From contig DASTUF010000077.1 in NCBI GenBank assembly GCA_035759745.1, positions 1-64,000 on the forward strand: a stretch of 64,000 nucleotides of DNA, in the 5' to 3' direction. The notes below the pieces were generated by a model. That model was not told where the DNA came from. It did not search any database and saw nothing but the letters and a program-made list of their open reading frames with translations. Within the stretch, counting starts at the first letter, position 1, and every line of letters starts with the position of its first letter. A program made the translations under genes and the position numbers. This DNA comes from CAMLHP01 sp035759745 (GTDB lineage Bacteria; Gemmatimonadota; Gemmatimonadetes; Gemmatimonadales; GWC2-71-9). This document shows, one piece after another, positions 15,811 to 25,781 of the stretch.

Positions 15811-17346
15811 ATGGCTCGACCTGTCGCTGCCCGCACGCTGCGTGCGACCCTGACGCTCCTGTTCCTGCCGCTGCCGGTGCTGGCGGCGCAGGACACCACA
15901 GCCGTGCGTCCCGCACCAACGGTGTCGCTGACGCTGGCCGAGGCGCTCCAGACCGCCACCGCCAACAGCCCCGCCTATCGCAGCGCACTCAATGATGCCG
16001 GGCCGGCACGCTGGGGAGTGCGCAACGCCTGGGCGTCGGCAGTGCTGCCCTCGGCGTCGGTGTCCACCGGGCTGGGCTACAACGGCGCCGGCAGCTCGAC
16101 CTTCGGCGGCACCGAGTTCCGGCAGACGTCGCCAACGCTCACGTCCAATTACTCGATTGGACTGTCCTGGGAACTGAGCGGCCAGACGCTGACGGCGCCG
16201 GGGCGCGCGAAGGCCAATGCGCGGGCGGTCACCGAGAACATTGCGGGTGCGGGCGTGCAACTTCGGGCCGACGTGACCCGTCAGTACCTGCTGGCCCTGC
16301 AGAACGAAGCCCAGGTGGTGGTGGCGCGGGAGCAGGTCTCCCGCAATGAGGACTTCGTCCGGCTGGCGCAGGCGCGGTATGACGTGGGCCAGGCAACGCT
16401 GCTGGATGTGCGCCAGGCCCAGGTCACCAAGGGAACGTCGGACGTGGCGCTGCTGCAGGCACTGCAGGCGGCGGCCGATGCCAAGCTGGAGCTGTTCCGG
16501 CTCATGGGCATCGAGATCCCCGCGGACCCGTCGCTCATCGCGCTGCCGGACAGCTTTCCCGTGTCCGACCCCGCATGGGAGCTGGAGACACTGCTGGCCA
16601 CGGCTGATGAGCAGAATCCTGAAGTGCGGGCCGCGGCAGCCCGTGAAGATGCAGCCAGTTCGCAGCTGGCGGCGGCCAAGAGCCAGTATCTGCCGCGGCT
16701 GAGCGTGAGCGCCGGATGGAGCGGGTTTGCCCAGGAGTTCACCGACGAGGAACTGCTCCTGAGCGGACAGCTGGCCGGCGCGCAGGGCGGGTATGCGTCC
16801 TGCCTCGACAACAACGTGATCCGTTCCAGTGCCGGACTCTCGACCAACAACTGCCTGGCGTCGAACGGGCTGGTCGATCCCAACACGCTGGATCCCGCTG
16901 TCGTGAGCGCGTTCCGGGAGAACAACAACGTCTTCCCGTTCAACTACACCCGGTCGCCCTTCGGCGCGTCGCTGTCGATCTCGTTGCCGATCTTCACCGG
17001 ATTCTCCCGCCAGCTGCAGGTGGCTGAGGCCGGTGCTGCTCGGGAGGACGCGGACGAGGCGCTCCGGGCCCAGCGGCTGCTGGTGCGGTCGGCGGTGCGC
17101 AGCCGGTTCGCCGCCGTGCACACGGCGCACAGCTCGATCTCGGTGCAGGCCGCTGCGCGTGACGCCGCCCGGGAGCAGTTGCGGCTGGCACAGGACCGCT
17201 ACCGCGTGGGCAGCGGCACCGCGCTGGAGCTGGCCGATGCCCAGGCCGCCGTGCAGGGCGCCGAGGGCGACTACGTCAATGCCATTTACAGCTATCACAT
17301 CGCCATCGCGGACCTGGAAGCCGCGGTCGGCCGTCCCCTTCGCTGA
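15811..17346 (+). CDS. TolC-family outer-membrane efflux channel
   Basis: 511 residues from ATG 15811, which has GAGGAA about 8 nt upstream and starts a signal peptide ending LPVLAAQ. The tandem outer-membrane-efflux repeats are visible: SLTLAEALQTATANSPAYRS near the start, the LLALQNEAQVVVAREQVSRN coiled coil, RYDVGQATLLDVRQAQV, and in the second half RYRVGSGTALELADAQAAV. The trimer would form the outer-membrane pore of the export machine encoded by the next six genes. Only 12 nt separate it from the membrane-fusion gene. Confidence 0.93.
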   Translation: MARPVAARTLRATLTLLFLPLPVLAAQDTTAVRPAPTVSLTLAEALQTATANSPAYRSALNDAGPARWGVRNAWASAVLPSASVSTGLGYNGAGSSTFGGTEFRQTSPTLTSNYSIGLSWELSGQTLTAPGRAKANARAVTENIAGAGVQLRADVTRQYLLALQNEAQVVVAREQVSRNEDFVRLAQARYDVGQATLLDVRQAQVTKGTSDVALLQALQAAADAKLELFRLMGIEIPADPSLIALPDSFPVSDPAWELETLLATADEQNPEVRAAAAREDAASSQLAAAKSQYLPRLSVSAGWSGFAQEFTDEELLLSGQLAGAQGGYASCLDNNVIRSSAGLSTNNCLASNGLVDPNTLDPAVVSAFRENNNVFPFNYTRSPFGASLSISLPIFTGFSRQLQVAEAGAAREDADEALRAQRLLVRSAVRSRFAAVHTAHSSISVQAAARDAAREQLRLAQDRYRVGSGTALELADAQAAVQGAEGDYVNAIYSYHIAIADLEAAVGRPLR

Positions 17347-17358
17347 CGAGGATCGGAC

Positions 17359-18678
17359 ATGACCCGCAGGACAAAGTTTGGAATTTTCGGGGCCATCGCC
17401 CTGGTCGTCGTGGTGGGGCTGTTCATGATGAGCCGCTCGCGCCGCGCCAACGCCTCCACGGAAGTCCGCATGGACACCGTTGCGACCCGCGACCTGGTCG
17501 CCGCGGTCACGGCGAGTGGACGGATCGAGGCCAAGTCGCAGGTGGACATCAGTGCCGACATCACCGGCCGGATCATCCAGATCGCGGTGAAGGAGGGCGA
17601 CTGGGTCACCAAGGGCCAGTTCCTGCTGCAGATCGATCCGTCCGAATACCAGGCGTCGGTCTCGCGCGCCGAGGGTGTGGTCGCATCCAGCCAGGCATCG
17701 GTGGTCCAGGCGCGCGCCAACCGCGACCAGGCGAAGCGCGCGGCCGACCGCGCCAACGAGCTGGCCAAGGCGGGCCCGAACCTGATCGCACCTGAGATGG
17801 TCGAGCAGGCGGTGACGGCGCACGAGGTGGCCCAGGCCAACCTCCGCGCCAGCGAGGCCACGATGGACCAGGCCCGCGCGGGGCTGCGGCAGGCGCAGGA
17901 GCAGCTGTCCAAGACCCGGCTGGTGGCGCCGATGGCCGGCCGGGTCGTGCGAGTGGCGAAAGAAGTGGGCGAAGTCGCGGTTCAGGGCACCTTCTCCAGC
18001 GAGCAGGCGCTGCTGGTGACCATCGCCGACTTGTCGGTCATCCAGGCCACTGTGAAGGTCGACGAGACCGACGTGGTGCGGCTCACCGAGGGCGACTCGG
18101 TCGAGGTCACCATCGACGCCTTCCCCGACAGCACCTTCGCCGGGCGTGTGACCAAGGTCAGCAACAGCGCGCTGCTCTCGGCCACGGCAACCGCCAGCGG
18201 CTCGACCGATCAGGCGGTGGACTTCGAGGTCGAAATCACCCTCGACAACCCGCCGGCCGACATCCGCCCCGACCTGAGCTGCACGGCGCGCATCGTCACC
18301 GATGTCCGCGAAGATGTGATGAGCGTACCCATCATCGCCCTCACCGTGCGCGACAACACGCCGGTGCCGTCCGAGCGGGGCGCGGGATCCACCCCGCTGA
18401 CCGACACGGATACGACCGGGCCGGCCACCGCGCCAGGCGACAGCGGATCGAAGCGCAACGAGTCCGAAGGCGTCTTCGTGGTCAACGGCGGCGTGGCGAC
18501 CTTCCGTCCGGTCAAGGTGGGAATCGCCGGGGATGAGCACTTCGAGATCCTGAGCGGGTTGCAGGTGGGCGACAGCATCGTGTCCGGCACCTACCAGACC
18601 ATCCGCGATCTCCGCGACAGTACCCGGGTCCGGGCCATGCCGGCCACGATGCCGGGCGCCCAGGGGGCACGCAGCTGA
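17359..18678 (+). CDS. membrane-fusion (periplasmic adaptor) protein, MacA/HlyD type
   Basis: 439 residues. One N-terminal transmembrane anchor (about 7-24) precedes the split biotinyl-lipoyl domain (SGRIEAKSQVDISADITGRI, then MAGRVVRVAKEVGEVA). Between the halves is a long alpha-helical hairpin rich in Ala, Gln and Glu (about 95-190), which contacts TolC in this family. A beta-barrel domain and a C-terminal membrane-proximal domain follow; a Ser/Thr/Asp-rich insert near 345-375 is unusual. Its TGA shares one base with the ATG of the ATPase gene (TGATG). It links the inner-membrane MacB-like complex to the TolC channel. Confidence 0.92.
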   Translation: MTRRTKFGIFGAIALVVVVGLFMMSRSRRANASTEVRMDTVATRDLVAAVTASGRIEAKSQVDISADITGRIIQIAVKEGDWVTKGQFLLQIDPSEYQASVSRAEGVVASSQASVVQARANRDQAKRAADRANELAKAGPNLIAPEMVEQAVTAHEVAQANLRASEATMDQARAGLRQAQEQLSKTRLVAPMAGRVVRVAKEVGEVAVQGTFSSEQALLVTIADLSVIQATVKVDETDVVRLTEGDSVEVTIDAFPDSTFAGRVTKVSNSALLSATATASGSTDQAVDFEVEITLDNPPADIRPDLSCTARIVTDVREDVMSVPIIALTVRDNTPVPSERGAGSTPLTDTDTTGPATAPGDSGSKRNESEGVFVVNGGVATFRPVKVGIAGDEHFEILSGLQVGDSIVSGTYQTIRDLRDSTRVRAMPATMPGAQGARS

Positions 18679-19379
18679 TGCAGTCCGACATCATCCGGAT
18701 CGAGGGACTCGAGCGTCGCTATGACATGGGCGGCGAGATCATCCACGCACTGCGAGGGGTGTCGCTCACGATCAGCCGGAACGAATACGTCGCGATCATG
18801 GGCCCGTCCGGTTCGGGCAAGTCCACGATGATGAATGTCCTGGGCTGCCTGGATACACCCGACGCCGGCAGCTACTGGCTCAACGGCCAGGAGGTGTCAC
18901 AGCTGACTGATGACGCGCTGGCACGCGTCCGCAACAAGGAGATCGGGTTCGTGTTCCAGACCTTCAACCTGCTGCCCCGTGCCTCCGCGTTGCACAACGT
19001 GGAGCTGCCGCTGGTCTATGCCGGCGTATCCGGCGCGGACCGGAGTGAGCGCGCGCGGCAGGCACTGGAACGAGTGGGACTGGGCGACCGCATGCACCAC
19101 CGGCCCAATGAGCTGTCGGGGGGCCAGCGCCAGCGAGTGGCGATTGCCCGGGCGCTGGTCAACCAGCCCAGCATCCTGCTGGCCGACGAACCGACCGGCA
19201 ACCTCGACAGCAGCACCAGCGAGGAGATCATGGCGGTCTTCGCCGAGCTGCACCGGCTGGGGCAGACGGTGATCATGGTGACCCACGAGCCCGACATCGC
19301 CGAGCACGCCGAGCGGGTGGTGACGCTGCGCGACGGCCGGGTCGAGTCCGACCGCCTCAACCAGGAAAGCGCGGCCTGA
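18678..19379 (+). CDS. MacB/LolD-type ABC transporter ATPase
   Basis: 233 residues, a single nucleotide-binding domain: Walker A GPSGSGKST (about 43), Q-loop FQTFNLLPR, signature LSGGQRQRVAIARAL, Walker B ILLADEPTGNLD and the H-loop in VTHEPDIAEHA. This clade drives mechanotransmission across the membrane rather than substrate translocation. It is the only ATPase in the operon and must serve all four permeases, unless others are encoded elsewhere. Confidence 0.95.
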   Translation: MQSDIIRIEGLERRYDMGGEIIHALRGVSLTISRNEYVAIMGPSGSGKSTMMNVLGCLDTPDAGSYWLNGQEVSQLTDDALARVRNKEIGFVFQTFNLLPRASALHNVELPLVYAGVSGADRSERARQALERVGLGDRMHHRPNELSGGQRQRVAIARALVNQPSILLADEPTGNLDSSTSEEIMAVFAELHRLGQTVIMVTHEPDIAEHAERVVTLRDGRVESDRLNQESAA

Positions 19380-19380
19380 C

Positions 19381-20622
<1,242 letters not shown>

Positions 20623-21876
20623 ATGGCCATCGGTACCACGCTCACCCGGATGACCGAGGGCGTCGGCATTGCCCTCGACTCGGTGCGCGCCAGCAAGGTG
20701 CGCGCCTTCCTCACCATCCTCGGTGTCGCCATCGGGGTCATGGTGGTGATCGCGATCGGGTCGGCCATCACCGGCATCAACCGGAGCGTCACCGGCATGC
20801 TGGAGAGCGCCGGGCCCAAGACCTTCTTCGTGTTCCGGTTCTTCCGCGACGGCATCCAGATCTCGGACGGCTCCGACGAACTTTCCCCGTGGCGCCGCAA
20901 CCCGTGGCTGACGGTGGAGGAGGCCGAGCTCATCCGGCGGCTGCCGTCGGTCCGGGACGTGTCCGTCTCGGAGAACACGGGGGGCCCGGTGAGTTACGGC
21001 ACCACCGATCTGACGGGCGTCGGCATCGCCGGCTTCGGCCCCGCCTGGGTGCTGGTCAACGGCGGCGAGATCCGGGCGGGGCGCAGCTTCACACCGGTGG
21101 AGTACGCCGCCGGATCCCATGTGGCGGTGATCAACGACAAGCTGGCCGAACAGCTCTTCCCCGGGCTCGACCCCATCGGCAGGCGAATCAAGATCTTCGG
21201 CCAGCCATTCACCGTGGTGGGGTTGCACGTCGAGGCCGCATCGCTGTTCGGCGGCGGCGGCGACCCGCGGCTGGCCATGCCCCACACCACCTTCACCAAG
21301 GTGGCGGATTACTGGAAGGGCTGGATGGACATCGCGGTCCTGCCCACTGACGATGCGACCGTGGCCGACGCCCAGGACGAGGTCATCGGCGCGCTGCGCG
21401 GCTCCCGTGGGCTCAAGCCGGGCGAGGAGAACAACTTCGCCATCGTGACGCAGGACCGCTTCCTCGCCATGTGGAGCAAGGTGACGGGCGGGTTCTTCAT
21501 GGTGATGATTGCGCTCTCCAGCGTCGGCTTGATGGTGGGCGGTGTCGGCGTGGTGGCGATCATGATGATCTCGGTGACTGAACGCACCCGCGAGATCGGG
21601 GTACGCAAGGCGCTGGGCGCCACCCGGGGTGAGATCATGTTCCAGTTCCTGGTCGAGGCGGCCACGCTCACGCTGATCGGCTGCGTCGCCGGCATCGGAC
21701 TGGGAGCGCTGATAGCGTGGGGCGTGCGAACCTGGTCACCGATTCCGGCCCAGGTGCCCGTCGGCTCGGTAGTGGCCGCCGTGCTGGCCTCGATCCTGAC
21801 GGGCGTCGTATTCGGGCTCTATCCGGCCTCCAAGGCATCGCGGCTGGACCCGGTGGAGGCGCTACGCTATGAGTAG
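20623..21876 (+). CDS. MacB/FtsX-type ABC permease (second of four)
   Basis: 417 residues, same topology: N-terminal helix (AFLTILGVAIGVMVVIAIGS), a periplasmic domain, and three C-terminal helices around TERTREIGVRKALGATRGEI. It is clearly paralogous to the gene before it but diverged, including a FFRDGIQISDGSDELSPWRR segment absent from the partner. The TAG stop is followed directly by the CTAG that opens the long inverted heptad array, so transcription into the third permease must cross that hairpin. Confidence 0.92.
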   Translation: MAIGTTLTRMTEGVGIALDSVRASKVRAFLTILGVAIGVMVVIAIGSAITGINRSVTGMLESAGPKTFFVFRFFRDGIQISDGSDELSPWRRNPWLTVEEAELIRRLPSVRDVSVSENTGGPVSYGTTDLTGVGIAGFGPAWVLVNGGEIRAGRSFTPVEYAAGSHVAVINDKLAEQLFPGLDPIGRRIKIFGQPFTVVGLHVEAASLFGGGGDPRLAMPHTTFTKVADYWKGWMDIAVLPTDDATVADAQDEVIGALRGSRGLKPGEENNFAIVTQDRFLAMWSKVTGGFFMVMIALSSVGLMVGGVGVVAIMMISVTERTREIGVRKALGATRGEIMFQFLVEAATLTLIGCVAGIGLGALIAWGVRTWSPIPAQVPVGSVVAAVLASILTGVVFGLYPASKASRLDPVEALRYE

Positions 21877-21985
21877 CTAGTGGGAAGTGGGAAGTGGGAA
21901 GTGGAAAGTGGGGAGTGGGGAGTGGGGAGTGGATGGTAGACTTCTACTTCCTACTTCCCACTTCCCACTTCCCACTTCCCACTAG
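21877..21985. repeat. 109-nt inverted heptad array inside the export operon
   Basis: CTAG, then eight TGGGAAG/TGGGGAG-type heptads (21881-21936), a 10-nt turn, five CTTCCCA-type heptads (21947-21981) and CTAG. The outer 28 nt of the arms are perfectly complementary (CTAG plus three TGGGAAG units plus TGG). Transcribed, this would be a very stable hairpin between the second and third permease genes. It could attenuate transcription, stabilise the upstream mRNA, or separate two expression levels. Confidence 0.9.
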
Positions 21986-21997
21986 ATAGTTTGTACC

Positions 21998-23242
21998 ATG
22001 CCCTACCTCGAGGCCCTCCGCCTGGCCCTTCACGCCATCGTCGGCAGCAAGCTCCGTTCGGTCTTCACCCTTCTCGGCATCATCGTCAGCGTCGGATTCC
22101 TGGTGGCCGTGGTGGCCATCATCCAGGGCATGAACGCCTATGTCCGCGAGAACCTGACCAGCGCCATCATCGGCACCAACGCCTTCCAGGTACGGCGGGA
22201 CCCCATCGCGCCGGGACTACTCGACGAAGAGACCATCCGGGCAATAGCCCGGCGCCCTCGCATCACCCGAGACGACGCTGCCGCGGTGGAAGCCGCGCTG
22301 CCGGATGCCTATGCGGTCGCGCTGCAGTCAGGCTATCCCACGCCGACCGCCGACGTGGTGTGGGGCAGCGAACGGCTCCGCAGCGTCATGATCTTCGGCG
22401 TGACCCCGCCCTACCAGCTGGTGCAGGACTACGAGGTCGTCGCGGGCGAGGCCCTGGCCGATCCCGACGTCCGTGAGCGCCGCCATGTTGGTGTGCTGGG
22501 CTGGGATGTGGCGGACAATCTGTTCGGCAGCCCCGAGGGCGCCGTGGGACGCCGGATCCGGGTGGGCGGGCGCGAGATCCGGGTCAAGGGTGTCATGGCC
22601 CAGAAGGGCCGCGTGCTCGGGCAGTCGTTCGATGCCTTCATCCTGCTGCCCATCACGTCCTTCGAGTCGATCTACGGCCGTCGCCTGACCACCGTCGTGT
22701 CGGTCAAGATGCGTGACGCGGAGTCCATTCCGGGCGCCATGGCCCGGGCCGAGGAGGCGATGCGGCTGGCGCACAAGCTGCGCCCCGGCCAGGACAACGA
22801 TTTCACCGTCGACAAGGCCGACGCCCTGATGGACTTCTGGCAGACGCTCACCCGGCTGCTGTTCACCATTGTGCCGGCGGTGGTCTGCATTGGCATCGTG
22901 GTGGGCGGGATCGTCATCATGAACATCATGCTGATGACGGTCAATGAGCGAACCCGCGAGATCGGGATTCGCAAGGCGATCGGTGCGCGGCAAAGCGACA
23001 TCCGCCGGCAGTTCCTGGTGGAGGCGGTGTGCCTGTCGGCGCTCGGCGGCCTGCTCGGCGTAGCGGCCGGCGCCGCGCTCGCTGCCGTCGTCGGCACATT
23101 GTCGCCCCTCCCCGCCCGGGTGACAGCGTGGAGCGTCGGGCTGTCGCTCCTTTTGGGCGCAGGGACCGGCATCCTGTTCGGGGTGTATCCCGCGGCGCGC
23201 GCCGCCAGGCTGGATCCCATCACCGCGCTCCGGGCCGAATGA
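21998..23242 (+). CDS. MacB/FtsX-type ABC permease (third of four)
   Basis: 414 residues, closest in pattern to the first permease: N-terminal helix (FTLLGIIVSVGFLVAVVAII), a periplasmic core with IRVKGVMAQKGRVLGQSFDA, and the coupling loop NERTREIGIRKAIGARQSDI. ATG 21998 lies 12 nt behind the hairpin array without a clear Shine-Dalgarno. Its TGA overlaps the ATG of the fourth permease (ATGA). The 1/2 and 3/4 pairs look like the product of one pair duplication. Confidence 0.92.
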   Translation: MPYLEALRLALHAIVGSKLRSVFTLLGIIVSVGFLVAVVAIIQGMNAYVRENLTSAIIGTNAFQVRRDPIAPGLLDEETIRAIARRPRITRDDAAAVEAALPDAYAVALQSGYPTPTADVVWGSERLRSVMIFGVTPPYQLVQDYEVVAGEALADPDVRERRHVGVLGWDVADNLFGSPEGAVGRRIRVGGREIRVKGVMAQKGRVLGQSFDAFILLPITSFESIYGRRLTTVVSVKMRDAESIPGAMARAEEAMRLAHKLRPGQDNDFTVDKADALMDFWQTLTRLLFTIVPAVVCIGIVVGGIVIMNIMLMTVNERTREIGIRKAIGARQSDIRRQFLVEAVCLSALGGLLGVAAGAALAAVVGTLSPLPARVTAWSVGLSLLLGAGTGILFGVYPAARAARLDPITALRAE

Positions 23243-24501
23243 GTCTTGTCGCGTCGGTCGCGCGCTTCGCCCGGTCCACCTCTGAAGGAGCCGCCTTCGC
23301 GTTCACGTCGCTCCGGTCCAACAAGCTTCGGTCCGCACTGACGATCCTCGGCGTCGTCATCGGCGTCACCACGGTGATGGCCATGGCGAGCATCGTGCAG
23401 GGGGTTCGCACCCAGATCTTCAACACCATCGAGGTGGCGGGCCCCACCACGTTCTACGCCATGCGGTTCTTCTCCCAGACTCCGATCGACCCGCAGAACC
23501 TGCCGTACGAAGTCCGTATCCGTCCGGTGCTGTCGCGCACCGACGCCGAGGCGGTCAGCCGGGTGGATGAGATCGAGTACGCCGGCCTGTGGATCCAGCT
23601 GTTCCAGCGAATGGAGTACCAGGGAACCCGCACCCAGCTGCTGACGTTCTTCGGGGCCGACAACCACTACATGGACGTGCAGGGCGGCACCCTGTTGCGG
23701 GGGCGGTTCTTCTCGCCGGCGGAACTGGCCGGCGATCCGGTGATTGTGCTGGAGGAGGAAGCGGCCTGGTTCCTCTTCGGGCGCATCGACCCGCTGGGGC
23801 GCACCGTGCGGCTCGGCGGCCAGCCGATGAAGGTGGTGGGACTCTACCAGAAGCCCGACAACATTTTCGAGCCGCCCAGCCAGGAGGTCGGCGGCGTCAT
23901 TCCCTACGAGACCGCTCGCCGGCAGTACCAGTACGATGAGACCAACGCGCTCTGGCTCACGGTGAAGCCGAAGGCCGGCGTCACGGTCGAACTGGCGCAG
24001 GACGAGGCCACGGTGGCGCTCCGCCGGGCGCGCCAGCTCCGGCCCGGCCAGGAGAACAACTTCGACCTCCTGTCGCAGGAGAAGATCCTCGAGACCGTGA
24101 ACGGGCTCACCTCCGTGTTCTTCCTGGTGATGGTGGCGCTCTCCGGGGTGGCGCTGCTGGTGGGCGGCATCGGGGTGATGGCCATCATGATGGTCTCGGT
24201 CACCGACCGGACCCGCGAGATCGGCGTCCGCATGGCGCTGGGCGCCACTCGGCGGGAGATTCTCTGGCAGTTCCTGGTCGAGGCCGCCACCCTGACATTG
24301 ATGGGCGGGCTGCTCGGTGTCCTCGTGGGCCTGGGCGCCGGCGAGTTGCTCAAGGGACAGCTGGGACTCGAGTCGAGCGTGCCGCTCTGGAGCGCGGTCG
24401 TGGCGGTGAGCGTGAGCATCGGGATCGGGCTCACCTTCGGCATCCTCCCCGCCAATCGCGCCGCGCGCATGGACCCGGTCGAGGCGCTGCGGCACGAGTA
24501 G
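23239..24501 (+). CDS. MacB/FtsX-type ABC permease (fourth of four)
   Basis: 420 residues. The start at 23239 is fixed by the ATGA overlap with the preceding gene and begins MSLVASVARFARSTSEG; the longer open frame upstream is out-of-frame noise over permease 3. N-terminal helix SALTILGVVIGVTTVMAMAS, a periplasmic domain, and C-terminal helices with TDRTREIGVRMALGATRREI. It resembles permease 2. It ends the operon just before the large ACGGAG inverted repeat. Confidence 0.92.
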   Translation: MSLVASVARFARSTSEGAAFAFTSLRSNKLRSALTILGVVIGVTTVMAMASIVQGVRTQIFNTIEVAGPTTFYAMRFFSQTPIDPQNLPYEVRIRPVLSRTDAEAVSRVDEIEYAGLWIQLFQRMEYQGTRTQLLTFFGADNHYMDVQGGTLLRGRFFSPAELAGDPVIVLEEEAAWFLFGRIDPLGRTVRLGGQPMKVVGLYQKPDNIFEPPSQEVGGVIPYETARRQYQYDETNALWLTVKPKAGVTVELAQDEATVALRRARQLRPGQENNFDLLSQEKILETVNGLTSVFFLVMVALSGVALLVGGIGVMAIMMVSVTDRTREIGVRMALGATRREILWQFLVEAATLTLMGGLLGVLVGLGAGELLKGQLGLESSVPLWSAVVAVSVSIGIGLTFGILPANRAARMDPVEALRHE

Positions 24502-24805
24502 GCGCGGCCCCTTACGTCATTGCGAAGCCGCCGAAGGACGCGAAGGAGTCGTCATTAAACACGGAGCCACGGAGAACACGGAGAGCAAGAGCCTTTGTGT
24601 ATGTGGGAGTGCCGCGAAGCTCCAGTCCCTCGGCATGGCATCCACAACAACAAGCAGTTCTCCGTGCATCTCCGTGGGCTCTGTGGCTCTGTGGTTATTT
24701 TTTTCCCTTCGCGTCCTTCGTCTCTTCGTGGTTACCCTGCGATGCCAGGATGTGCACGAAGCCGAGCGATGGGCATCTCCACCCGGACCTGAACCGGAGC
24801 GTCGA
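24502..24805. repeat. 304-nt gap with a large nested inverted repeat (ACGGAG/CGAAGG family)
   Basis: The outer arms CGAAGGACGCGAAGG (24532-24546) and its exact complement (24706-24720) enclose three ACGGAG units (24560-24583) on the left and CTCCGTG/CTCTGTG units (about 24659-24696) on the right. A run of seven T follows the right inner arm near 24697-24704. Folded RNA would give a hairpin about 190 nt long with a terminator-like T tract, well placed to end the export operon. The same ACGGAG phrase recurs at 32192-32218. No gene was seen in the gap. Confidence 0.8.
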
Positions 24806-25699
24806 ATGCGCGTAGTGCTTGCAGGCCTGCTGGTGTTCGCCCTGGCATGCGACGGCGCGCCGGAGCGTTCATCAGTCGGCAACGCCGGTGCAGATATGAG
24901 CCAGGGCATGGAGCCGGCGGCACCACCGCCACCGATGCCGGACGACATGGTGGAGAGCGGCAGCGCGCCGAAGGGATTCCAGACCGTGCGAGTGCCATCG
25001 CAGGCGTCACAGCCGGTCAGCGACTCGCTGCCGCCACAGATGCTGATTCGCACCGGGGATGCCAGCGTCGAGGTGGATTCGCTCGAGGTCGGTGTCGCCG
25101 CGGTACAGGCGCTGGTCGCGCGGGTGGGCGGTCACGTGGGCAACACTGGATACAGCGGCGGCCGGGGCCAGATACGCGAGGCGTCACTTCAGCTGCGGAT
25201 CCCGGCCGAGCGGTTCGAGGAAGTCCAGGCCGGGCTGGGCGACATTGGTACGGTGGAATACTTCAACGTCTCGGTGCAGGACGTGGGCGAGGAGTACGTC
25301 GACATGTCCGCCCGGCTGGAGAATGGCCGGCGGCTGGAGCGCCGGCTGGTCGAGTTGCTGGCGACCCGCACCGGCAAGCTGGAGGATGTTCTCGCGGTGG
25401 AGCGTGAGCTGGCCAGGGTCCGCGAGGCAATCGAGACGGCAGAGGGCCGGCTCCGCTACCTGCGGAACCGGGTGGCGCTCAGCACCCTGACAGTGCGGCT
25501 GCATGAGCCGGCGCCCATCATCGGCGGCAGCGGCGGTGGGGGCATGCTGGTGGAGTCGTTCCGAAGCGCGTGGCGCAACTTCGTGCGGTTTGTGGCGGCG
25601 TTCATCGCCAGCGCCGGCGTCTGGATTCCGCTGGTGATCATCGGCGCGGGAGTCGTCTCGGGCGTCCGCTGGTGGCGGTCCCGGCATCGGAGTCAATAG
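24806..25699 (+). CDS. DUF4349-type lipoprotein with coiled coil and C-terminal membrane helix
   Basis: 297 residues from ATG 24806, which opens a lipoprotein signal (MRVVLAGLLVFALAC). A Pro/Met-rich linker follows, then the DUF4349 core: MLIRTGDASVEVDSLEVGVA, GGHVGNTGYSGG, LQLRIPAERFEEV, and a long coiled coil (about 165-235, DVLAVERELARVREAIETAE). A C-terminal transmembrane helix (WIPLVIIGAGVVSGV) and a basic tail follow. The family is widespread and without an assigned function; the double anchor (lipid plus helix) is its normal form. The perfect hairpin at 25703-25752 lies directly after its stop. Confidence 0.87.
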   Translation: MRVVLAGLLVFALACDGAPERSSVGNAGADMSQGMEPAAPPPPMPDDMVESGSAPKGFQTVRVPSQASQPVSDSLPPQMLIRTGDASVEVDSLEVGVAAVQALVARVGGHVGNTGYSGGRGQIREASLQLRIPAERFEEVQAGLGDIGTVEYFNVSVQDVGEEYVDMSARLENGRRLERRLVELLATRTGKLEDVLAVERELARVREAIETAEGRLRYLRNRVALSTLTVRLHEPAPIIGGSGGGGMLVESFRSAWRNFVRFVAAFIASAGVWIPLVIIGAGVVSGVRWWRSRHRSQ

Positions 25700-25702
25700 C
25701 TT

Positions 25703-25752
25703 CACCACGAAGAAACGAAGGACACGAAGGGGTCCTTCGTTTCTTCGTGGTG
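25703..25752. terminator. perfect 20-bp inverted repeat after the DUF4349 gene
   Basis: CACCACGAAGAAACGAAGGA at 25703-25722 is exactly complementary to 25733-25752, with a 10-nt loop. It starts 4 nt after the TAG stop and ends 30 nt before bshB1. There is no T tract behind it, so intrinsic termination is uncertain; it may act as an mRNA 3'-end stabiliser. It uses the ACGAAGG motif also seen at 24532 and 32156. Confidence 0.75.
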
Positions 25753-25781
25753 GGTCTCCCAACTCAGGAGTATGACCGAGA

